Part shown: positions 6,124 through 12,675 of the stretch, in pieces
Position numbering within the stretch: position 1 is the stretch's first letter
Layout of the letters: every line of letters starts with the position of its first letter
Origin: an uncultured bacterium
GTDB taxonomy: Bacteria; Verrucomicrobiota; Kiritimatiellia; RFP12; UBA1067
DNA length: 15,675 nt
NCBI GenBank assembly: GCA_900547945.1
Contig: URIT01000074.1
Coordinates: forward strand, 1-15,675
Direction of reading: 5' to 3'
Translations under genes and position numbers: made by a program
Notes under the pieces: model-generated
What the model was told of the DNA's origin: nothing
Database searches by the model: none
What the model saw: only the letters and a program-made list of their open reading frames with translations

Positions 6124-7112
6124 TGGAAGGGGCAGGCTATCCCGATGTGCGGCTGCGGCGGCTGCGGCGCACGGAGGCGCTCCGCGACATGTTCGCGATG
6201 CCGAAGCCGGGGCCCGAGAAGTTCATCTGGCCCGTGTTCGTGGTGCCGGGCACGGGGCGCCGCGAGCCGATCGCGTCGATGCCGGGGCAGTTCCGCCTGT
6301 CGGCGGACGAGCTTGTGAAGGAGCTTGCGCCCGTCGTCGCCCAGGGCGTGAAGAGCGTGTTGCTCTTCGGGCAGCACGAGGGCGGGGGCAAGGACGAATG
6401 CGGCACGCCGGCGGAGGATCCGCGCGGGGCGGTGCAGCGCGCGATTCCCGTCTTGCGCGCGGCCTACCCCGACCTCGTCATCCTGACGGACGTGTGCCTC
6501 TGCGCCTACACGAGCCACGGGCACTGCGGTCCGCGCGACGCGGCGGGCGACGTGGACAACGACGCCGCCTGCGAGATGCTCGCGCGCGTGGCGGTGTCGC
6601 ATGCGCGGGCGGGGGCGGACGGCGTGGCGCCGTCGGCGATGATGGACGGCCAGATCGCCGCGATCCGCCGCGCGCTCGACGAAGAGGGCTTCGCGAAGAC
6701 GCTGCTCGTCGCCTACTCGACGAAGTTCGCCTCGCAGATGTACGGCCCGTTCCGCGACGCCGAGAATTCCGCGCCGTCCGAGGGCGACCGCCAGGGGTAC
6801 CAGGCGAGCTTCCGCGACGGGCGCACGGCGGTCCGCGAGTCGCTGTTCGACGAGGCGGAGGGGGCGGACGCGCTGATGGTGAAGCCGGCGCTCTTCTACC
6901 TGGACCTCATCCAGACGGTGGCGGCCCGCACGCTCCTGCCCGTGATGGCCTACAACGTCTCGGGCGAGTACGCGATGGTCCACGCCGCCGCCGAAAAGGG
7001 GTACTGCGACCTCTACCCGACGGCCCGCGAATCGCTCTACGCGATCTTCCGCGCGGGCGCGACGCAGGTCATTTCCTACTGGGCGCCGTTCTACGGCAAG
7101 ATCTTCGGCTGA
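6123..7112 (+). CDS. hemB: Delta-aminolevulinic acid dehydratase (porphobilinogen synthase)
   Basis: Condenses two 5-aminolevulinate molecules into porphobilinogen in the cytoplasmic tetrapyrrole pathway to haem and related cofactors. The product is 329 residues, normal for HemB. Both active-site lysines are present: Lys201 in YSTKFAS and Lys254 in LMVKPA, the latter forming the Schiff base. The zinc-binding cysteines are Cys125, Cys127 and Cys135 in DVCLCAYTSHGHCG, so this is the zinc-dependent form rather than the Asp-containing magnesium type. RDAENSAPSEGDRQGYQ is the typical following region. The ATG overlaps the preceding stop (TGATG), implying coupling to the LysM gene. No other haem gene is in the window. 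Confidence 0.96.
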   Translation: MEGAGYPDVRLRRLRRTEALRDMFAMPKPGPEKFIWPVFVVPGTGRREPIASMPGQFRLSADELVKELAPVVAQGVKSVLLFGQHEGGGKDECGTPAEDPRGAVQRAIPVLRAAYPDLVILTDVCLCAYTSHGHCGPRDAAGDVDNDAACEMLARVAVSHARAGADGVAPSAMMDGQIAAIRRALDEEGFAKTLLVAYSTKFASQMYGPFRDAENSAPSEGDRQGYQASFRDGRTAVRESLFDEAEGADALMVKPALFYLDLIQTVAARTLLPVMAYNVSGEYAMVHAAAEKGYCDLYPTARESLYAIFRAGATQVISYWAPFYGKIFG

Positions 7113-7121
7113 TTCGAAAAC

Positions 7122-7127
7122 GAGGTG
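7122..7127 (+). promoter_or_regulatory. Shine-Dalgarno site fixing the beta-mannosidase start
   Basis: GAGGTG lies 8 bases before the ATG at 7136, just after the hemB stop. It shows that the gene starts here and not further up in an open frame that runs through hemB. Confidence 0.65.
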
Positions 7128-7135
7128 ACGACGAC

Positions 7136-9709
7136 ATGAAGAAAATGCTCTTCGCGATGACGGTGGCGATGGCGGCGGCGCTCGCGCTGCGGGCCGAAAC
7201 GGTGACGGCGGCGGGACGGATGGACCTGGGAGGCGTGTGGCATCTGCGCGAGGCGGACAACGCCGTGCAGTTCACCGTGCCGATCCAGGTTCCGGGCGAC
7301 GTCCATTCCGCCCTGTTCGCGGCCGGGAAGATCCCCGATCCCTTCTTCGGGCAGAACGAGCTGCTGACGCAGGACGTGGGGCGGAAGGACTGGCGGATCG
7401 AGCGGTCCTTCACGGTCCCGGCCTCCCTCCTGCGGGCGAAGGGCGTCACGCTGCGCCTGGAGGACGTGGACACCTTCTGCACCATCGAGATCAACGGCGA
7501 GGTGGTCGGCCGCACCGACAACCGCTTCCGCCGCTGGGACTTCGACGTGAAGCGCTTCCTCAAGCCCGGCGACAACCGCATCGTGGGCGTCTTCAGGAGC
7601 GCCGAGAACGAATCGAACGCGCGCGCGAAAACCTACGACCGCCCGTTCCAGATTTCGAACGTGCCGTGGGCGAAGGCGATCGAGCTGATCCGCAAGCCGC
7701 AGTGCCACGGCGGCTGGGACTGGGGGCTCGCGCAGATGGTGACGGGCTTCTGCGGCCCCGTCACGCTCATCGCGGTGGACGACGCGCGCCTCGACTACGT
7801 GTACTGCGACCAGGATTTCACGGCGGACCGGTCGCGCTGCACGGTGACGGTCCATGCCGAGGTGACGGCCCCGGCGGCCGGTTCGACGACGTTCGCGGTC
7901 CGGCTCGGCGACCGTGCCCGGGAGAAGTCCGTTTCGCTCGCGGCGGGCGCGAACCGCCTCGCTCTCGCGATCGACGTGCCGAACCCGAAGCTCTGGTGGC
8001 CGAACGGCGCGGGCGCGCAGCACCTCTACCCGCTGGAGGTGAAGGTGGGTGGCGAGACGTTGATGCGCAAAATCGGCCTCCGCACGATCGAGGTGCTGAA
8101 CACGCCGGACAGGGACGCGAACGGCAGGGAGGGCGCGCGCATGGCCTTCCGCGTGAACGGCGAGGAGATCTTCTGCAAGGGCGCGAACTGGATTCCGTGC
8201 GACGCCTTCGAGAGCCGCCAGACGCCGGCGCGCTACCGCGACCTGCTCGCCTCCGCGCAGCAGGCGAACATGAACATGGTGCGCCTCTGGGGCGGCGGGC
8301 AGTTCGAGCATGATGCGTTCTACGAGCTGTGCGACGAGCTGGGGCTGATGGTCTGGCACGACATGATGTTCTCCTGCGCGATCTACCCCGGCGACGCCGC
8401 ATTCCTCGCGAGCGTCGAGAAGGAACTCGCGCACCAGCTGCGCCGTCTCCGCGACCACGCCTCCATCGCCCTCTGGTGCGGCGACAACGAGTGCGTCGGC
8501 GCGCTCAACTGGTTCGAGCCGAGCCGCAAGGACCGCCCCTACTACCTCAAGGCCCTCCAGGCGCGCACGCAGGTGGAGGCGGACGCCGTGGCGAAGTACG
8601 ACCCCGCGCGCACGTTCTGGCCCTCCTCCCCCTGCGGCGGCCCCGGCGACTATTCCGACGCCTGGCACAACGACAACAAGGGCGACATGCACAACTGGAC
8701 CGTCTGGCACGAGAACAAGGGCTTCGACAACTACTACAAGTACAAGCCCCGCTTCTGCAGCGAGTTCGGCTACCAGAGCTTTTCGTCGCCCGAGGTCGCG
8801 GCCACGTTCTGCGGGCGCGACCAGCTGAACCCCACGGCCCCCGACTTCGAGTACCACCAGAAAAACGCGGGCGGCAACCGCCGGATGCTGGAGACGATGG
8901 CGCGCTACTTCCGCTTCCCGGAGGGTGCGGAGAACATGCTGTGGGTCTCGCAGATCCAGCAGGCGATCGCGATCAAGACGGCGGTCGAGGGCTGGCGCCG
9001 CCTGCGCCCCCGCTGCATGGGCACGCTCTTCTGGCAGCTGAACGACAACTGGCCCGTCGCGAGCTGGAGCGCCATCGAGTACGGCGGGAAGTGGAAGCAC
9101 CTGCAGTACCACGCGAAGCGCTTCTTCCAGAACGTCGCCGTGGTGACGGTGCCGGCGGAGGGCGATGCGGGCAACATCGAGGTGTGGGCGCTCAACGACG
9201 AGGGCGTGGCGGTGGACGCGCGGGTGGCGGTGCGGACGATGGACTTCCAGGGTGCGTGCCTCGGAACGCTGGAGCTGCCCGCCGCGCTGCCGCCCCGCTC
9301 GGCGACGCGCCTCGCGGTCTACGCGCTCGACCGCTTCGGCACGGAGAAGGCGCGCGTGGGGCGCTTCCTCTCGCTCACGCTTGACGCGGCCGTGGAGGGG
9401 AAGCCCGTCACGTTCGCGAACGAGTGGCTGTTCAACGCCTACAAGGCGTGTCCGCTTGCGGACGCGGATGTGCGGTGGACGGCCCGGAACGACAACGGGG
9501 TCTGGACGGTATCGCTCACGACGGACCGCCCCGCGTTCTTCACCTGGGTGAACGCGACGGGCATCCCCGGCGAGTTCAGCGACAACAGCTTCACGCTCTA
9601 CCCGGACCGCCCCGTCACGCTCACCTTCACGCCCAAGAAGCCCGACGCCCGCTTCGCCGACTTCAAGGCCGCCCTCTCGGTCTTCCACCTGCGCAGGACC
9701 TACCGCTAG
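7136..9709 (+). CDS. Secreted GH2 beta-mannosidase
   Basis: Glycoside hydrolase family 2 enzyme that removes terminal beta-linked mannose from mannan or N-glycan oligosaccharides (EC 3.2.1.25 type). The product is 857 residues, the usual size. Residues 1-20 are a signal peptide (MKKMLFAMTVAMAAALALRA), so it acts in the periplasm or outside. A jelly-roll sugar-binding domain follows (~28-215, with VPGDVHSAL, DVDTFCTIEINGEVVG and GWDWG), then an Ig-like domain (~217-320), then the TIM barrel. NMVRLWGGG (380-388) is the barrel signature, Glu452 in WCGDNE is the likely acid/base, and Glu543 in FCSEFGYQS the likely nucleophile. FWQLNDNWP (632-640) is typical of beta-mannosidases among GH2 enzymes. 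C-terminal Ig-like domains follow. It starts 23 bases after hemB, possibly in the same transcript. Activity on mannose rather than another sugar is inferred from family motifs. Confidence 0.92.
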   Translation: MKKMLFAMTVAMAAALALRAETVTAAGRMDLGGVWHLREADNAVQFTVPIQVPGDVHSALFAAGKIPDPFFGQNELLTQDVGRKDWRIERSFTVPASLLRAKGVTLRLEDVDTFCTIEINGEVVGRTDNRFRRWDFDVKRFLKPGDNRIVGVFRSAENESNARAKTYDRPFQISNVPWAKAIELIRKPQCHGGWDWGLAQMVTGFCGPVTLIAVDDARLDYVYCDQDFTADRSRCTVTVHAEVTAPAAGSTTFAVRLGDRAREKSVSLAAGANRLALAIDVPNPKLWWPNGAGAQHLYPLEVKVGGETLMRKIGLRTIEVLNTPDRDANGREGARMAFRVNGEEIFCKGANWIPCDAFESRQTPARYRDLLASAQQANMNMVRLWGGGQFEHDAFYELCDELGLMVWHDMMFSCAIYPGDAAFLASVEKELAHQLRRLRDHASIALWCGDNECVGALNWFEPSRKDRPYYLKALQARTQVEADAVAKYDPARTFWPSSPCGGPGDYSDAWHNDNKGDMHNWTVWHENKGFDNYYKYKPRFCSEFGYQSFSSPEVAATFCGRDQLNPTAPDFEYHQKNAGGNRRMLETMARYFRFPEGAENMLWVSQIQQAIAIKTAVEGWRRLRPRCMGTLFWQLNDNWPVASWSAIEYGGKWKHLQYHAKRFFQNVAVVTVPAEGDAGNIEVWALNDEGVAVDARVAVRTMDFQGACLGTLELPAALPPRSATRLAVYALDRFGTEKARVGRFLSLTLDAAVEGKPVTFANEWLFNAYKACPLADADVRWTARNDNGVWTVSLTTDRPAFFTWVNATGIPGEFSDNSFTLYPDRPVTLTFTPKKPDARFADFKAALSVFHLRRTYR

Positions 9710-9716
9710 GCGACTG

Positions 9717-9725
9717 TGGTATACT
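9717..9725 (+). promoter_or_regulatory. Extended -10 promoter for the acetyltransferase run
   Basis: TGGTATACT, an extended -10 (TGn plus TATACT at 9720-9725), begins 8 bases after the beta-mannosidase stop. No good -35 is visible at 16-18 bases upstream. Transcription would start at about 9732, within one or two bases of the GTG at 9734, so the mRNA would be leaderless or almost so. Confidence 0.55.
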
Positions 9726-9733
9726 GTTCGGCC

Positions 9734-10237
9734 GTGAACGAAGAAATCAAGACGAGGTCTGCAAACCTCGGGGATGCCGAGCGCATCCACGCCCTTATCC
9801 GCGGGCTCAGCGACGCGCTCGTGCCGCGCGCGATGGGCAACGTGGTGGAGAACATCGACCGCTTCCTCGTCGCCGAGCGGGACGGCGAGCTGGTCGGCTG
9901 CGCGGCCTACCAGATCTGGCCCGAGATCGGCGACCCGCTGAAGGCCTCGGTCGAGATCCAGAGCGTCGCCGTGCGCGCGCCGTACCGCCGTCGCGGCATC
10001 GGGCGCCTCCTCGTCCAGGCCGTGATCGACCGCGTGCGCGCGTTCGCCCCGGCCGAGGTGATCGTGCTCACCCTCACGCCCGCGTTCTTCGCGTCGCTCG
10101 GCTTCCACGAGATCGCCAAGACCCACATCATGCACAAGCTCTATTCGGGCTGCATCAACTGCACGAAGCACGCAGACCCCTTTACATGCCCGGAAAAGGC
10201 GATGGTGCTTCCCCTTAAGGATTCGGTGAATGAATAA
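9734..10237 (+). CDS. GNAT N-acetyltransferase, ArgA-like (probable short N-acetylglutamate synthase)
   Basis: A 167-residue single-domain GNAT. The acetyl-CoA pyrophosphate loop is visible as VQSVAVR-A-PYRRRGIGRLL (about residues 76-92), and LTPAFFASLGFHEI (113-126) is the usual GNAT beta-bulge helix. The C-terminus has an unusual Cys-rich tail, C140-x2-C143-x8-C152-P (CINCTKHADPFTCPEKAM). I associate F-x-x-L-G-F followed by a C-x2-C ... C tail with short N-acetylglutamate synthases, which make N-acetylglutamate from glutamate and acetyl-CoA for arginine biosynthesis; the assignment is from memory. The GTG at 9734 is preferred over an upstream GTG at 9716 because the -10 box covers that region and the family N-terminus begins here. 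No Shine-Dalgarno precedes it. It overlaps the next gene by 8 bases. Confidence 0.78.
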   Translation: MNEEIKTRSANLGDAERIHALIRGLSDALVPRAMGNVVENIDRFLVAERDGELVGCAAYQIWPEIGDPLKASVEIQSVAVRAPYRRRGIGRLLVQAVIDRVRAFAPAEVIVLTLTPAFFASLGFHEIAKTHIMHKLYSGCINCTKHADPFTCPEKAMVLPLKDSVNE

Positions 10238-11195
10238 GACTATCTTCCTCTGTGCGGTGTCCCTTGCGTGCGTGGCGACGGTGTGCGCGGCGCCGGCGAA
10301 GGGAAAGGTGGCCGCACGGCGCCCTGCGGCGCAGCGGCCGGCGGCGTTTCCCGAGACGGCGTTCCGCCGCACGCCCTACGTGGGCGCGATCGCGGTGGAC
10401 GCCCAGACGGGCGAGGTCCTCTTCGAGCGGCACGCCGACGCCGTGGCGCGCCCGGCCTCCGTGACGAAGCTGATGACGCTCCTCCTGTGCCTGGAGGACA
10501 TGCACGCATTCAAGTACGACCCGACGACGCGCGTGACGGCGAGCGTGCGCTGCTGCCAGGAGCGGCCGAGCAGCGTCGGGCTCAAGCCCGGCCAGTCGAT
10601 GACCGTGGACGACCTCCTCATGTCCATCATGGTCAGGAGCGCGAACGACGCCGCCGTCCTCCTCGCCGAGCATTCCACGGCCGCCAACGCCGGGCGCGCG
10701 ATCGAGCCGGGCGACCTCCAGGCGTTCGTCCTCCGGATGAACAACAAGGCGCGCGAACTCGGCATGGCGCACACGCACTACGCGACGCCGAACGGTTACC
10801 CGCCGAAGCCCGGCTCGGGGCGCCCCTTCGACACGTCCACCTGCCGCGACCTCGTGAAGCTCGCGCAGGCCGTCCTGCGCTACCCCGAGGTCTTCCGCTT
10901 CACGAAGACGAAGCTCTGCGCCGTCACCGATGGCGCTGGCAAGCCGCTCAAGATGGTCAACCACAACAACATCCTCGTGAAGGACAGGCAGAAGATCCTC
11001 AATGAGCAGGGCGAGAGCGAGGTGGACGGCCTCAAGACCGGCTACATCGACGCGGGCGGATCCTCGATCATCCTCACGGGCGCGCGCAACGGGAAACGCG
11101 CGATCGTGGTCGTCGTGGGCAGCCAGACGTCGAAGCTGCGCGACCAGCACGCGCGCGCGCTGATGGTCGAGGCGCTGGACCGGGTGGCGAAGTGA
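10230..11195 (+). CDS. D-alanyl-D-alanine carboxypeptidase (S11 penicillin-binding protein)
   Basis: Periplasmic serine peptidase that trims the terminal D-Ala from peptidoglycan pentapeptides. The 321-residue product has a signal peptide (1-20, MNKTIFLCAVSLACVATVCA) and all three active-site motifs: S77-V-T-K80 (SxxK), S137-A-N139 (SxN) and K269-T-G271 (KTG). HYATPNGYP and NHNNIL are typical DacA-family stretches. The protein stops soon after the catalytic domain; it lacks the PBP5-type C-terminal beta domain and amphipathic anchor (E. coli PBP5 is about 400 residues), so it may be soluble in the periplasm. AAGGA at 10216-10220 is 9 bases before the ATG. The 5' end overlaps the acetyltransferase, and the stop overlaps the mutY GTG (GTGA). 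Cleavage may leave an Ala/Arg-rich N-terminus. Confidence 0.92.
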   Translation: MNKTIFLCAVSLACVATVCAAPAKGKVAARRPAAQRPAAFPETAFRRTPYVGAIAVDAQTGEVLFERHADAVARPASVTKLMTLLLCLEDMHAFKYDPTTRVTASVRCCQERPSSVGLKPGQSMTVDDLLMSIMVRSANDAAVLLAEHSTAANAGRAIEPGDLQAFVLRMNNKARELGMAHTHYATPNGYPPKPGSGRPFDTSTCRDLVKLAQAVLRYPEVFRFTKTKLCAVTDGAGKPLKMVNHNNILVKDRQKILNEQGESEVDGLKTGYIDAGGSSIILTGARNGKRAIVVVVGSQTSKLRDQHARALMVEALDRVAK

Positions 11196-12133
11196 CGCTC
11201 GCGCGGAGGCTCTGCGCGTGGTTCGCGCGGGTGAAGCGCCCGATGCCGTGGCGTCTGGCGCCGTCCCCGTATGTCTGCTGGCTGAGCGAGATCATGATGC
11301 AGCAGACGACGTACGGCGCCGTGCTGCCGTATTACGCGCGCTTCCTGGAGCGGTTCCCAACCGTCGAGGCGCTGGCCGCCGCGCCCGCGTCCGCCGTCCT
11401 GAAGGTGTGGGAGGGGCTGGGCTACTACGCCCGCGCCCGGAACCTCCACAAGGCGGCGAAGCAGATCTGCGCGGCGGGCGCGGCGCGGTGGCCGAAGGGG
11501 CTTGCGGAGTGGTCCGCCGTGCCGGGCGTAGGGCCCTACACGGCGGCCGCGCTCGCGAGCGTGCTGGACGGCGAACGGGCACCGGTGGTGGACGGCAACG
11601 TGGCGCGCGTCTTCGCGCGCGTGTGGGAGCTGGAGGACGACTTCCACGCCCAGGGCGCGCGCCGGAAGCTCGCGGCGCGGCTTCAGCCGCTGATGGACGA
11701 ACGGGGGATCCGCCCCGGCGACTTCAACCAGGCGATGATGGAGTTGGGGGCGCTCGTCTGCACGCCCGCGAATCCGGCCTGCGCGACGTGTCCGCTCGCG
11801 GCGGACTGCGCGGCGCGCAGGGCGGGGACGCAGGCCGACTACCCGCGCCGGAGGGCCCGGAAGGAACTTCCCGTGCGGCGGACGACCGCCGTCGTCGTGA
11901 CGGACGGCGCGGGGCGCGTGCTGCTCGTCGAGAACAGGGTGGGCGGCCTCCTGAAGGGGCTTTGGGAGCTTCCCGCCGTCGAGCCCGCTGCGGAGCAGGT
12001 GCAGACCTTTTCGCATTTCCGGCTTGAACTGACGGCCCTGCGGGCGCGGGAGGCCGCGACCTTTGCGGATCCGAAGTCCGTGCCGCTCTCCACCTCCACG
12101 CGAAAGGTCCTCGCTACGTGCGGCTTGCTCTGA
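11192..12133 (+). CDS. mutY: A/G-specific adenine glycosylase
   Basis: Base-excision repair enzyme that removes adenine mispaired with 8-oxoguanine. The 313-residue product has the HhH-GPD fold with catalytic Glu33 in WLSEIMMQQT and Asp134 in PVVDGNVARV; the hairpin is VPGVGPYTAAA (110-120). The iron-sulphur cluster ligands are Cys190, Cys197, Cys200 and Cys206, spaced C-x6-C-x2-C-x5-C as in the family. Residues ~220-313 are a NUDIX-like 8-oxoG recognition domain (TTAVVVTDGAGRVLLVENR, LWELP, FSHFRLELTAL), somewhat shorter than in E. coli MutY (350 residues overall). The GTG start overlaps the carboxypeptidase stop by 4 bases, implying translational coupling. Its 3' end overlaps the next gene by 16 bases. 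Confidence 0.95.
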   Translation: MTLARRLCAWFARVKRPMPWRLAPSPYVCWLSEIMMQQTTYGAVLPYYARFLERFPTVEALAAAPASAVLKVWEGLGYYARARNLHKAAKQICAAGAARWPKGLAEWSAVPGVGPYTAAALASVLDGERAPVVDGNVARVFARVWELEDDFHAQGARRKLAARLQPLMDERGIRPGDFNQAMMELGALVCTPANPACATCPLAADCAARRAGTQADYPRRRARKELPVRRTTAVVVTDGAGRVLLVENRVGGLLKGLWELPAVEPAAEQVQTFSHFRLELTALRAREAATFADPKSVPLSTSTRKVLATCGLL

Positions 12134-12675
12134 TCTCCGCGCTCTTCCTCGTGCCGTTCGCCGCGCCGTTCCTCGTGCGGTGGGTGCGGGCGCGCCGCTG
12201 GGGACTGCCCGTGCGCGTCGCAATGGGGCCGGACGCGCCGCGCACGGAGGTTCTGGGGGGCTATCTCGCGGAGATCGCGCGCCGCCTGGACGAACGGCCC
12301 GAACGGATGCGGGTCGTCTTCGACGGCGGCGGTTCGCGGGACCGCGCGATTTCCCTTGACGTGCTGCCGGACCGGACGCTGCGCGTTTCCGTGGACGGGC
12401 ATCGTCCGCGCCGCGTCGATCTGCGCGGACGCTGGATCGCCGACCATCCCGTGCCGCTCTCCCTGAGGAAGGCGGTGCTCTACGTCGAGCCGGTGGATGC
12501 CAACCGCTTCCGCGTGAGGACGCGCATCCCGTTCTCGGTGCCGCCCCTCCTCTACGTCCTCTGTTCGCTTGCCGCGACCGTCGGCATCGTGTGGCTCGTG
12601 CCCGAACTGGTCGCCCCGTCCGTGGGACTGGCGCTCGGCTCGGCCTGTGTGGTACACTATCCGATCCCATGCTAG
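12118..12675 (+). CDS. Membrane protein of unknown function
   Basis: A 185-residue protein that I do not recognise. Residues 3-22 (LALISALFLVPFAAPFLVRW) form one N-terminal membrane segment and residues ~142-180 (two hydrophobic stretches, LLYVLCSLAATVGIVWLV and APSVGLALGSACVV) probably form a membrane hairpin. Between them lies a ~115-residue hydrophilic domain rich in Arg, Asp and beta-prone stretches. It starts with GTG inside the mutY 3' end, with AAAGG at 12103-12107 about ten bases upstream. Its last bases contain both the promoter and the first codons of the ABC-F gene (overlap ATGCTAG). The tight overlap with neighbours supports it being real; context gives no clear function. Confidence 0.72.
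   Translation: MRLALISALFLVPFAAPFLVRWVRARRWGLPVRVAMGPDAPRTEVLGGYLAEIARRLDERPERMRVVFDGGGSRDRAISLDVLPDRTLRVSVDGHRPRRVDLRGRWIADHPVPLSLRKAVLYVEPVDANRFRVRTRIPFSVPPLLYVLCSLAATVGIVWLVPELVAPSVGLALGSACVVHYPIPC
12650..12658 (+). promoter_or_regulatory. Extended -10 promoter for the ABC-F gene, inside the upstream gene
   Basis: TGGTACACT (TGn plus TACACT at 12653-12658) within the 3' end of the membrane-protein gene. The eleven-base context TGTGGTACACT differs in a single base from that before the acetyltransferase. No clear -35 is seen. The expected start near 12665 would leave a leader of about 4 nt before the ATG at 12669. Confidence 0.5.

Noticed and set aside
7091..10372. Very long open frame on the minus strand, opposite the beta-mannosidase and its neighbours
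   Set aside because: It is the antisense shadow of GC-rich coding DNA: Arg/His/Leu/Val-rich translation, no domain motifs, no ribosome site, and it crosses several well-supported + strand genes.
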